DNA of 18,305 nt from Bordetella parapertussis (GCA_943331855.1 CALQNE010000035.1:1-18305), one strand, 5' to 3'; counted from the stretch's first letter, positions 7,885-15,662 are shown. The notes: generated by a model not told the origin, from the sequence alone. Program-made: numbers and translations.

Positions 7885-8745
7885 CTATTTCTGTTTGGTC
7901 AGTTTGATATGCTCTTCAAGCTCTAGAAATCCTGGGCGCTCGGTGGAGTTCAGTACTTTGCGTCCGAATTCAATTGCAATGACCGGCGCGTAGCCTTGCA
8001 GGTGCGCGAGTAAGATGACCTTCACCGTTTGATAAAACTTGGTGGATTCATTCAGTTTTTGTTCTAATAGCCCCGACAAAGGACCAACAAAACCATAGGC
8101 CAGCAAAATGCCTAAAAAGGTTCCGACTAACGCATGGGCAATTAAGATGCCCAGCTCGGCGGGAGGTAAACCAACCGACTCCATCGTATGCACTACGCCC
8201 ATCACGGCCGCGACGATACCGAATGCGGGTAAACCATCGCCAACTTTGGCCACACAATGAACCGGGGCATGTCCTTCGGTATGATGGGTTTCAATTTCGA
8301 TATCCATCAGATTTTCGAGTTGATAGGCATTCAAACTGCCAGACAGCATGAGCCTTAGATAGTCCGATATGAAGTCCATCAAGTGGTGATCCTTGAGCAA
8401 GTTCGGATATTTTGAAAAAATTGCACTTGCTTCTGGGTCCTCAATATCTTTTTCGATTGCGATCAAACCTTCCTTGCGAATTTTTGCAAGTATCTCGAAC
8501 ATCATGCCCAACAGATTCAAATAAAGATTTTTTGAGTATTTTGAACTTTGAAACAGAGAGGGAAAGGCCGCAGCGGTTGCCTTGATTGTTTTTAGATCGT
8601 TGCCAACAAATAAAGCACCCAAGGCGCCGCCGCCGATCATCAGCAGTTCGAGCGGTTGAAACAGAGCGGCCAGATGACCCCCTGCCATAGCAAAGCCACC
8701 AAAAACACTGGCACACACGATGACATAACCGATGATGACGAACAC
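7885..8745 (-). CDS. motA: Flagellar stator protein MotA
   Basis: Proton-channel and torque-generating subunit. The 286-aa protein has four hydrophobic segments (about 1-23, 30-50, 170-192, 200-222) and a large cytoplasmic loop. Functionally essential E. coli residues fall at identical positions here: R90 and E98 in the loop, P173 (GLPAFG) and P222 (VGPLSG). The GTG start at 8745 has AAGG 7 bases upstream and gives the family N terminus (MFVIIGYVIVCASVFGGF). The GTG lies 177 bases after the methyltransferase stop, a gap large enough for a class III promoter, although I could not find a convincing sigma-28 sequence. Very secure. Confidence 0.98.
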   Translation of the reverse strand: MFVIIGYVIVCASVFGGFAMAGGHLAALFQPLELLMIGGGALGALFVGNDLKTIKATAAAFPSLFQSSKYSKNLYLNLLGMMFEILAKIRKEGLIAIEKDIEDPEASAIFSKYPNLLKDHHLMDFISDYLRLMLSGSLNAYQLENLMDIEIETHHTEGHAPVHCVAKVGDGLPAFGIVAAVMGVVHTMESVGLPPAELGILIAHALVGTFLGILLAYGFVGPLSGLLEQKLNESTKFYQTVKVILLAHLQGYAPVIAIEFGRKVLNSTERPGFLELEEHIKLTKQK

Positions 8746-8922
8746 GTTGCGCCCTTAAATAGAAGAATCGTCCAATTTGTCATGCTAAAGCGTGTCGTGC
8801 AAATTGAATTTGATGAACAAGACGGATTTCGCTTGTTTATTTAGCCTAACTAGGATCATTTGTCGTGGACATTGTCTCGGCGCGTCCGGCTTTCTGAACC
8901 AATAAACGAAGTCGACAGATTG

Positions 8923-9672
8923 TCACATGACATAGACATAGGTTGCTGGGTCGTCAGCGGGTATGTCTAGTAGATAGCATGGCTTGACGTTTGGGACAGG
9001 AAATTCATGCGATATGAATAATGTGTTTGGGCGCATTTCCCTGACGGCCTTTGCAAAGAGATTTTCCATTGGCGCCGGCGATAAATAGGTAAAAATCACG
9101 TCGTAGTGACCAAAATTTAATGATTGATAATTGCCTAAAATAAACCTTGCTTTTGAATTGGTATAGATTTTTCTCAGTACGCTGATGAGCCAAGGAAGGG
9201 GGGCCGATTCGATACCGATCACGGTCAGCGCAGGATTTTTTTGTTTTAGATCTAAAACAAGACCTCCTAAGCCGCTTCCTAAGTCGATCAAGTTCGTCGT
9301 GTTGCGCGACTTTAAAAGATCGTTGATACGATCCCAGACGGGTTTCTTCGATGGAAAATACGGGACGCGATTTTTAACGCACGAGGGATAGAGGCTGAGT
9401 AAAAGCAAAAAGCCTACAAGATAAACCAGGCTGGGTAACGCCAAGAGATGGGTTGCATACGCTGCAATTGGAAAAATGAAATGAATACATCTCCACCAGA
9501 TTTCATGCTGTAGGACAACAGAAAACAGAGTGGATAGCACTGCCTGCAAAAGACAAAGCCAAAGAAGCTCTATCGGAAGTGCCAGGGTGTAGAGGTTAAT
9601 AAACGCAAGTGTTGCCACGCAAGAGAAGGCCAGAGCCTGTACCGCAAGCGCACGTAACGCGGGCGATCGCAT
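8923..9672 (-). CDS. Membrane-anchored class I SAM-dependent methyltransferase, target unknown
   Basis: 249 aa. The first 97 residues are strongly hydrophobic, with about four membrane segments (near 8-28, 33-54, 61-78, 80-96). A short conserved-looking stretch (VPYFPSKKPVWDRINDLL, 103-120) precedes a Rossmann methyltransferase domain: motif I LIDLGSGLGGLVLDL at 128-142, acidic end of strand 2 in IGIESAP at 152-158, and motif IV-like DVIFTYLSPAPMENL at 191-205. This arrangement (membrane leader, V-P-Y-x-P-S/T, then the fold) resembles the FAM173/ATPSC-KMT type of lysine methyltransferases, which act on membrane proteins; that resemblance is my inference from motifs. It starts 19 bases after flhC, so it should be co-transcribed with flhDC, and it is followed by motA. 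It is not FliB, the soluble flagellin methylase. ATG 9672 lacks a strong Shine-Dalgarno. Confidence 0.85.
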   Translation of the reverse strand: MRSPALRALAVQALAFSCVATLAFINLYTLALPIELLWLCLLQAVLSTLFSVVLQHEIWWRCIHFIFPIAAYATHLLALPSLVYLVGFLLLLSLYPSCVKNRVPYFPSKKPVWDRINDLLKSRNTTNLIDLGSGLGGLVLDLKQKNPALTVIGIESAPLPWLISVLRKIYTNSKARFILGNYQSLNFGHYDVIFTYLSPAPMENLFAKAVREMRPNTLFISHEFPVPNVKPCYLLDIPADDPATYVYVM

Positions 9673-9691
9673 CTTGGCCAGTCGACTAAAT

Positions 9692-10273
9692 TTATAGCGT
9701 AGGTGCGTGGGTTTCTTCGCTTTGCTTACGAGTCGATCGTTGGTACTTGCCGGCGCGCGATGGGATATGGCACAAATTGCAGAGATAATCCTGATTCAGA
9801 TCATAAGTATTGACAAGGAACAGCCCGCTGCAACGACTGCAGGGCTCCATTGTGAGTAGATTGTTCTGTACAAAACGTACGAGTGTCCAGGCACGCACCA
9901 GGCTCAGCACCGGCTCGTCAGTCATTTGAAACTCTTCTGTATGTTCGAGTTCACGCGCCTGCTCAAGATATAGTTCATAGGCGGTGGCAAGCGCATGTAT
10001 GCCATCGATACCTGCATTTGTTCTTAAAAAATTGTAGATATTTAAAAACAAGGATGAGTGTATATTTGGTAACCAGGTTAAAAACCAGTCAGTTGAAAAC
10101 GGTAACATCCCCTTCGGAGGCGAGTTTCCCTTGAGTTCTTTATATAGTTTGATCAAACGCTCTCGCGAAAGAGATGTGTGAGACTCGAGCAGCTGCAAGC
10201 GCGCACCTAAGTTGATGAGTCTAATTGCGAGCTGCAATTCTTCTGACTCTGTGACAACGCTCTTTGTCTTCAC
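9692..10273 (-). CDS. flhC: Flagellar master transcriptional activator subunit FlhC
   Basis: With FlhD forms the FlhD4C2 complex that activates class II flagellar promoters. The 193-aa protein carries the zinc site C145-x2-C148 (CSRCSG) and C165-x2-C168 (CNLCHIPSRAGK); PSRAGK after the last Cys is a FlhC hallmark. N-terminal helices include LAIRLINLGARLQLLESHTS. The start is GTG at 10273 with GGAA 8 bases upstream. It lies 47 bases after flhD. The C-terminal tail after residue 175 is polar. Secure. Confidence 0.97.
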   Translation of the reverse strand: MKTKSVVTESEELQLAIRLINLGARLQLLESHTSLSRERLIKLYKELKGNSPPKGMLPFSTDWFLTWLPNIHSSLFLNIYNFLRTNAGIDGIHALATAYELYLEQARELEHTEEFQMTDEPVLSLVRAWTLVRFVQNNLLTMEPCSRCSGLFLVNTYDLNQDYLCNLCHIPSRAGKYQRSTRKQSEETHAPTL

Positions 10274-10320
10274 TTTGAAGTTTCCGTATGATCTTATGAT
10301 GATGAAATGATGGATGCGTA

Positions 10321-10653
10321 CTAGGTAATCGTTTGCACGGGTTTGCCGGCCATCAGTATGGCACTGTGCACAAGTGATTGGGCGTAGCCTTTGTTGTGTT
10401 GAGTCAGCAGCCCTAAAATCTGAGCGTCATCAAACCTAAAGCGCGTTAACATGACGCTTGAGCTCGCTAATTTAATCAGTTGAGCATTACTGAGTGAGTC
10501 CAAAATGTCTGCGATGCTTTGGCTGATCCCTAAACGGTAAATCGCAGACGCTTTATCTGACCGAATCATTTGTTGGGCAAGCATCAAATAGTTCAGATTG
10601 GCATCGCGAATTTCTGTCACGACTGGATCTTGGGTTTGCTCGACTGGATTCAT
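10321..10653 (-). CDS. flhD: Flagellar master transcriptional activator subunit FlhD
   Basis: Partner of FlhC. From ATG 10653 the product has 110 aa and contains the FlhD core NLNYLMLAQQMIRSDKASA at about 19-37, LGISQSIADILDSLSNAQLI at about 41-60 and TRFRFDD at 70-76. The position of the E. coli inter-subunit disulfide Cys (about residue 65, LVCHFRF) is Thr here (MLTRFRF). ATG 10653 has GAGG 6 bases upstream and is preferred over a GTG 33 bases further up (10686), which has no ribosome-binding site and adds an atypical MSTTFIIVRPL leader. It is the first gene of the minus-strand train and is divergent from the small-ORF/response-regulator genes. Confidence 0.95.
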   Translation of the reverse strand: MNPVEQTQDPVVTEIRDANLNYLMLAQQMIRSDKASAIYRLGISQSIADILDSLSNAQLIKLASSSVMLTRFRFDDAQILGLLTQHNKGYAQSLVHSAILMAGKPVQTIT

Positions 10654-10659
10654 TAAAGG

Positions 10660-10663
10660 CCTC
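10660..10663 (-). promoter_or_regulatory. Shine-Dalgarno GAGG for flhD
   Basis: GTGAGG on the minus strand, with 6 bases to ATG 10653, fixes the flhD start at 10653 instead of GTG 10686. Confidence 0.7.
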
Positions 10664-10864
10664 ACGATAATAAAAGTTGTACTCACTTCGTACAGCCCAA
10701 ATTGTGAGCGCGTACAGGTACAAGATAAATAGTCGTAAGGATATTTAAAATGAGATCATTTAGATAAATAAAAAGTAAGAAAAAAACTGACTAAAATTCT
10801 CAAGTTGTTGTTTTTAAATAATTAATATTTAATTAATTTCTAAAATCAATGAAATATTCTGAGG

Positions 10865-10869
10865 GGAGG
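10865..10869 (+). promoter_or_regulatory. Strong Shine-Dalgarno GGAGG
   Basis: GGAGG, within GGGGAGG, lies 6 bases before ATG 10876. It is among the best ribosome-binding sites in the window and is the main evidence that the 29-codon ORF is translated. Confidence 0.75.
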
Positions 10870-10875
10870 CCATAA

Positions 10876-10965
10876 ATGGGTATCAAGTTTTTATCCCAAG
10901 ATGTCGTTATCCAAGTGGTACGGCTGGATTTCAATCTGTTTTTGACACGATTGAGCACACCATGA
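10876..10965 (+). CDS. Putative 29-aa small protein or leader peptide, translationally coupled
   Basis: The ORF reads MGIKFLSQDVVIQVVRLDFN followed by LFLTRLSTP and stop. It has a near-ideal GGAGG Shine-Dalgarno with a 6-base spacer, and its TGA stop overlaps the ATG of the next gene as ATGA (10962-10965), the classic layout for translational coupling. The downstream gene has only a weak site of its own, so this ORF may drive its translation. The peptide is moderately hydrophobic and amphipathic, without a clear signal peptide. I do not recognise it. It could be a true small protein, or a leader whose only job is to load ribosomes. Evidence is positional, not homology-based. Confidence 0.5.
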   Translation: MGIKFLSQDVVIQVVRLDFNLFLTRLSTP

Positions 10966-11159
10966 CTGATAACACTTCGAATGCACTGATCCATCAGCTG
11001 GGACAAGAGTTGTTCTTGATGCGACTCACTGTTTCAGCGCTGAAGGCTGATTTGTCGATTGAAAAAGAAAGCATTAACAAAAATTTCAACACGTTGTCGC
11101 AAAGCCTGGACCGAGCTACGCAATCCTTACAATCACTAGCGCATTTAGGTATAAACTAG
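10962..11159 (+). CDS. Unrecognised 65-aa helical protein upstream of the response regulator
   Basis: A 65-aa soluble protein with no recognisable domain. The sequence is helical throughout, with heptad-like hydrophobics (LIHQLGQELFLMRLTVSALK, then LSQSLDRATQSLQSLAHLG), which suggests a two-helix coiled coil. It overlaps the 29-aa ORF by ATGA and is followed after 32 bases by the response-regulator ATG, so it probably belongs to the same transcript. No Cys, no signal peptide. Possibilities include a small connector acting on the response regulator or the kinase; nothing in the sequence proves this. It is a real gene candidate because of its coupling and position. Confidence 0.6.
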   Translation: MTDNTSNALIHQLGQELFLMRLTVSALKADLSIEKESINKNFNTLSQSLDRATQSLQSLAHLGIN

Positions 11160-11191
11160 GCTTAACCTTGTTTGCCCGTACGCAGGTCAAA

Positions 11192-11821
11192 ATGATTCGT
11201 TTGCTACTAATAGAAGATCATGCAATCTTGCGTGAGTCGCTTGCTCTGCTCCTCTCCAAGGGCAATGTGAAGATTGTGGCGCATTGCGCTTCTGCCTTTG
11301 AAGCAATGAAAATAATCGACCAAGAAATACTAAGCTGTGTTTTGCTGGATTTGTCCCTGCCTGATCGTGACGGCATCGAGCTCATTAAGGCGATTCGGCT
11401 AAAGAAAAGTGGCTTGCCGGTCTTGGTGTTGTCAATGTACCCAGAAGAGCAATTTGCACTGCGCGCCCTCAAAGCCGGTGCGAGTGGTTACTTGAATAAA
11501 TCGAGTCCGATTTCAACACTCACTGAGGCCATTGAACAGGTCAGTCAAGGTAAAAAGTACATCACGCCTGCGGTTGCAGCGGTGATGGCCAATGATTTGG
11601 ATAGCTTTCGTCAAGGGGGAGGGCATGAAATCCTGTCTGACCGCGAGCACCAGTACATGATGTGGGCGGCAACTGGGTTGACGCTCACTGAAATCGCCGA
11701 AAAAATGCGAGTATCGCCCAAGACCGTGAGCGTGTACCGTGCCCGTACCCTGGATAAAATGAAATTACCCACTACTGCAGCGCTTGTCAGCTATGCCATT
11801 AAAAGCGGCTTAACCAACTGA
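11192..11821 (+). CDS. NarL/FixJ-family response regulator (receiver + LuxR-type HTH)
   Basis: DNA-binding response regulator, 209 aa. Receiver domain at 1-115 with acidic E8/D9 (LLIEDH), phospho-acceptor D53 (VLLDLSLPDRDG), S81 and K103 (YLNKSSP). LuxR/GerE HTH at about 145-205: ILSDREHQYM, LTLTEIAEKMRVSPKTVSVY, TLDKMKL. The fold and residues match RcsB/UhpA/BvgA-like regulators. ATG 11192 with AGG 5-6 bases upstream is preferred over TTG 11168, which would add an unlikely MFARTQVK leader. It sits divergent from flhDC and converges on the hybrid kinase with 7 bases between stops; partnership with that kinase and control of flhDC are inferences from position. Confidence 0.93.
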   Translation: MIRLLLIEDHAILRESLALLLSKGNVKIVAHCASAFEAMKIIDQEILSCVLLDLSLPDRDGIELIKAIRLKKSGLPVLVLSMYPEEQFALRALKAGASGYLNKSSPISTLTEAIEQVSQGKKYITPAVAAVMANDLDSFRQGGGHEILSDREHQYMMWAATGLTLTEIAEKMRVSPKTVSVYRARTLDKMKLPTTAALVSYAIKSGLTN

Positions 11822-11828
11822 AGCGGTA

Positions 11829-14800
11829 TTACGAGCCTTTCTTAAGCGCCTCTACGGCGTCGACCAGCGCCAACAACAGCGCACCCGGATCCACAAGTTT
11901 TGAATACAGTTTTTTCATTCCGGCATTCAGGCACTCCTGAGTAATCGCATCAGATACCTGAGCGCTTAAGCCGAAGATGATTTGGTCCTTGAACCGGGCC
12001 TGAGAAGTGATAATCTTTGATAAGGCGAGGCCATCTATATCTGGCAAAACCAGATCGGATAAAACCACGTCGTAGCGGTTGGTGTCTAATTTCAATAACG
12101 CCTCTTCACTATTGTGAGCAAAATCTACGCTTAGCGCTTTTTCCAAAATCTGATTTCCAAGCGCCTCGCATACCAGTTCGTTGTCGTCCACCAACAAAAT
12201 ATTAAAATGACGCGATGGTTGGCTGCTGTGTTCGAAGGCCTGTGAAGGCGGCTCTGACGCTGCGAGATCGCTTGGCAGGTTGAGCTGCTGACGAGTTCTA
12301 GCAATAGACTGGTCAAGTACTTGAATAAATTTTAGAAATTGCTCAACATCACTCGACTGCGTACGTACTGAATTTTCAAATTCAACAGCGGCCTGCTGAA
12401 GGCCAAGCTCGGCGATGACCGTCGAGGAGCCTTGCAGTAAATGCAGCGAGTCCATCAGCCTCTGTCGTTCATTAGAAAAAAAATCATGTTCAAGTTGAGG
12501 ACGAAGAGATAAAGCCTGAGTTAGAAATAGCCGCTTTAGCTTTTCCGCCTGGCCAGTGGCCTGCTCTGAAAAGACCGCAAGATTCTGTATATTTTTGATC
12601 GGACCCACTGTTGCTGTTTTAGAGGCAAGGCATTTTTTGATCGCCTCAAATAATAGATGCGGCTCAATGGGTTTGGGTAAGAAGTCACTTAATCCATAGC
12701 GCTGGAGGGTTGTTTGGTAATCCTCTTGTTGGCTAGCGCTGATGCCTATAATTGGCGTATCAGAATTTGTTGGATTATTTTTGCGTTGTGCACTAATCGA
12801 GCCGGTATCAAAACTTGGTATTCGTAGATCCAAGAGAATAAGGTCATACCGATTGGAAGATAGTTTTGAGAGGGCACTTGCACCCGTTGTCGCAGTGTCG
12901 ATCTGTGCGCCTGAGTTTTGTAAGTATCCTAGCACCACGATTTGATTGATTAAATTATCCTCTATCAACAAAAAACGTAAGTCGCGAAAGGCATTGATCC
13001 ATTCGGCATCCTCGACCTCAGAATGCAGAGAATCGATCTCTTGGGGTGCACTCGGCTCGTCTAGAGAGCGATAGTTACAATCCAGATCAAAATAAAAGGT
13101 GGCGCCACCAAGTGAGTTGATACGTTTTACTTCGATGCGGCTGCCCATCAACTGCAGAAAGGACTCAACAATGGCCAGTCCCAGGCCCAATCCTTCATTA
13201 TTGATTTCGTTTTGAACGCTTCCTTTGGCAAAAGGCTTAGTGATTTGCGTTAAAGAGAGTGAGCCCAAACCGGGTCCAGAGTCTTCGATTGAAAATCTTA
13301 ATCGTACTGTTTGATCGCGTTGAGATACGTAGTCAACGAAAATGTTCACCTGGCCCTGCGTAGTGAATTTAATTGCATTTGACGCAAGGTTAAGCAAGAT
13401 TTGCCTCAAGAATACCGAGTCGCTTTCGATGTACTCCGGCACATTATTTGAGATCTTGCTGTTGAGTGAAATATTTTTCAGCGTAGCATTTGGGCGAAGA
13501 ATGTCTGCAGTTTGATTCAGTAATGATCTTAATTGAAGCGGCTTCAAGTTTAGTTGGGTTTGGCCGACTTCAAGCTTTAGTGTTGTCAGTATGCTTGTAA
13601 TGATTTCTAGTTGAAGTTGGGCTGATACTTGAATCGTCTTTATGTACTTCTGGATATCCTGTGGATCTGAGGTTTGCTGCGCTAACGTGCTTAAGCCGAT
13701 GATGCCACTTAGAGGTGTTCTAATTTCGTGAGACATATTCGCAAGAAAACGTGATTTTGCCAGGCTGACATCTTGCGCCTCAAGCGCAATTCGACGCATT
13801 TCTAACTCGTTTTTCTTGCGTTGCGAAATATTTTGCTGGATGAGCACCCAGTGGGATACTGCATGGTTAACTGAATAGATCGGCGTTATCCGCAGCTCAA
13901 CCCAAAACCAGTCACCCGTCTGAGTAAACGCCATGAGTTCTGCCTGAATTGATTCAGTCTGCGAGATCGCTTCACGCAACGCAGTAAGCTCTTTTTGGTT
14001 GACAGGATAATCGACAAGAATAGACCAATCTTTACCAATGAGCTCAGGTTCAGAGAAGCCAGACAACATGCAAAAAGTTCGATTAGCGTATCGGATGCTT
14101 GGGTGATCGCTAGGGCCCACTAGAATTGCGATGGCTTCGTGCGACTCCTCGATTGACTGTTTAAAAATGTTGAGACCCTCTGCTTGGCGCTGCAGATCTT
14201 TTGTTTGCGAAGCGATCAATAAGCGCACAAGACTTCTTCGTGTAAAAATCACAAAAATGGCTGCCAGGTAAGTGCCACAAAGAATGAGCTTTACAAGTTT
14301 GATGGGCAGAGTCAGTCGCAGGATCTGGTCAGTGCGCCCGAGGGGTGCTTGTTGAGCTTGAAGCGTTACCGTTTGATCAAAGAGTTTGAACGTGGCTAGT
14401 TTTTGCTGGTTTGATGTAGCCTTCAACCAAGGTTTTTTCGGCTCCTCCGCTGTCGTCGATGACCGGGCCGTTTTTAGATTGGTGTTGAGCCAAGTTTGAT
14501 TGCTGTTTTCAGTCGTAATCTGAGTTGGTACAAATTGAGTTAAATCAATTTCGATATAGACCAACGTACCGCGGTTCGCTGAATCGGTTGGATATCGGCT
14601 CGATGGATCACTAATGCGATTAGTCTGATAAACAACGAACATGCTGCTTTCGTTGTCTCGGACAAGGCTAAATCGCGGTAAATTTTTCGACGTTAATTGA
14701 GGAGTGGGACTCGTTTTGATATTGGCGTAGTGCGCCATGACGTCTGAGTCAATCGGCGTCGTGAGATACCTTGGGTTAGAGAACTTATATTTTTCAACTT

Positions 14801-15662
14801 CTGAATCAATCATGACTGATAACGAACGTATGGCGGGGTAATCATTAAAAATTCTCAGGGCAAGTGGCAATAAGTAACGCTGTAGTTCAGGTGATTGGAT
14901 ATTTGTAGTTTCAGCGAAATTGATGACTGCCTCTTCGCTTGCTACAACATGCGCATCGGCTAGGCCCGTGATCAAACCTATTTGTTCTGCGAGCTGAGCT
15001 CTTGACAACACGTCTTCAAGTGCTCGACCGGTAAGGCTGATGTAGCAAGATATGCCAATTAAAACGACCGTCGCGCCGGTTAGGCCTTTCCATCTTTCGC
15101 GCCAGGCGGCCGTGTTGCGTAATAAAACGCCTAAAAAAACAGGCAGAAAGACAAATGAGCTGATTGATATGTCCAGCCAGATTCGCAAGAAGTCTAGGCT
15201 TAGCAATTTGGCGGATAAGTGGCTGTGTAGAAGTGCTTGGGCCGTGATGGTGGAAGCGGCGGGGAGTAGACTCATCAACAACCCACCAACCATTAATAGT
15301 TTGGTGAAATCTTGGAGCTGCGGGAGGTCTCGCCACCGTGCTCCTACAAATGAGCGGACAGCAAAGAGTGATCCTTTGCAGTAGACGAGCGTAGTCAGGG
15401 CGGTCCAGGCACTCGTGGCGGCGATCGTCTGGGCGTCTGAATTTTCAAACATACCCAAGGCACATTGCAAAATTAGCGATCCCAGCACGCAAGCATAAAT
15501 CGTTCGGCCGTTGCTAATCAGGGCAAGCGCAATGGCAAGGGCTAATTCGGGGCGACTTTCAGTATTTGTAATTAAGCTTAACTTGTGTCCACACAACCCA
15601 ATTGCTAAAAAACTTAGCGAGATCATCGCAAGCGGAGAGAATTGGGTATGGTTTTTTTTCAT
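11829..15662 (-). CDS. Hybrid sensor histidine kinase: MASE1-CHASE-PAS-HisKA-HATPase-REC-HPt-REC
   Basis: 1277 aa. Membrane region 10-213 with about eight segments, MASE1-like (ESRPELALAIALALISNGRT). Periplasmic CHASE-like domain at about 214-450 (ASEEAVINFAE, IFNDYPAIRSLSVMIDSE, VYIEIDL), then a membrane helix at 453-474. PAS/PAC at about 500-615 (IRYANRTFCMLSGFSEPELI, WFWVELRITPIY). HisKA with H645 (MSHEIRTPLSG); HATPase with N762, EDSGPGLG (D794) and GLGLGLAI. First receiver at about 895-1010: E901/D902, D945, K997 (LPKP). HPt at about 1030-1125 with H1074 in LHLLQGSS; the usual HxLKG lysine is Gln. Second receiver at about 1152-1275: D1159/D1160, D1203, S1233, K1255 (YSKLVD instead of KP). 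The gene converges on the response regulator, an obvious but unproven phosphorelay partner. ATG 15662 has a weak ribosome-binding site. Confidence 0.93.
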   Translation of the reverse strand: MKKNHTQFSPLAMISLSFLAIGLCGHKLSLITNTESRPELALAIALALISNGRTIYACVLGSLILQCALGMFENSDAQTIAATSAWTALTTLVYCKGSLFAVRSFVGARWRDLPQLQDFTKLLMVGGLLMSLLPAASTITAQALLHSHLSAKLLSLDFLRIWLDISISSFVFLPVFLGVLLRNTAAWRERWKGLTGATVVLIGISCYISLTGRALEDVLSRAQLAEQIGLITGLADAHVVASEEAVINFAETTNIQSPELQRYLLPLALRIFNDYPAIRSLSVMIDSEVEKYKFSNPRYLTTPIDSDVMAHYANIKTSPTPQLTSKNLPRFSLVRDNESSMFVVYQTNRISDPSSRYPTDSANRGTLVYIEIDLTQFVPTQITTENSNQTWLNTNLKTARSSTTAEEPKKPWLKATSNQQKLATFKLFDQTVTLQAQQAPLGRTDQILRLTLPIKLVKLILCGTYLAAIFVIFTRRSLVRLLIASQTKDLQRQAEGLNIFKQSIEESHEAIAILVGPSDHPSIRYANRTFCMLSGFSEPELIGKDWSILVDYPVNQKELTALREAISQTESIQAELMAFTQTGDWFWVELRITPIYSVNHAVSHWVLIQQNISQRKKNELEMRRIALEAQDVSLAKSRFLANMSHEIRTPLSGIIGLSTLAQQTSDPQDIQKYIKTIQVSAQLQLEIITSILTTLKLEVGQTQLNLKPLQLRSLLNQTADILRPNATLKNISLNSKISNNVPEYIESDSVFLRQILLNLASNAIKFTTQGQVNIFVDYVSQRDQTVRLRFSIEDSGPGLGSLSLTQITKPFAKGSVQNEINNEGLGLGLAIVESFLQLMGSRIEVKRINSLGGATFYFDLDCNYRSLDEPSAPQEIDSLHSEVEDAEWINAFRDLRFLLIEDNLINQIVVLGYLQNSGAQIDTATTGASALSKLSSNRYDLILLDLRIPSFDTGSISAQRKNNPTNSDTPIIGISASQQEDYQTTLQRYGLSDFLPKPIEPHLLFEAIKKCLASKTATVGPIKNIQNLAVFSEQATGQAEKLKRLFLTQALSLRPQLEHDFFSNERQRLMDSLHLLQGSSTVIAELGLQQAAVEFENSVRTQSSDVEQFLKFIQVLDQSIARTRQQLNLPSDLAASEPPSQAFEHSSQPSRHFNILLVDDNELVCEALGNQILEKALSVDFAHNSEEALLKLDTNRYDVVLSDLVLPDIDGLALSKIITSQARFKDQIIFGLSAQVSDAITQECLNAGMKKLYSKLVDPGALLLALVDAVEALKKGS

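Larger units (their letters stand above)
10654..10875. promoter_or_regulatory. A/T-rich divergent control region between flhD and the small-ORF/response-regulator genes
   Basis: 222 bases serve both directions. The flhD-proximal part (10679-10722) holds four GTAC tetramers at 10679, 10690, 10712 and 10718; the first three are 11 and 22 bases apart, and CGTACAG is a direct repeat (10689-10695 and 10711-10717). The far part (about 10738-10860) is almost pure A/T and includes the 17-base inverted repeat TAATTAA-TAT-TTAATTA at 10819-10835. Such composition is common at flhDC promoters and suits bending or H-NS-like silencing; that is inference. No single -35/-10 pair stood out. Confidence 0.55.

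Noticed and set aside
15052..15384. Plus-strand 110-codon ORF inside the hybrid kinase gene
   Set aside because: It is antisense to the membrane region of the kinase and has no supporting features.
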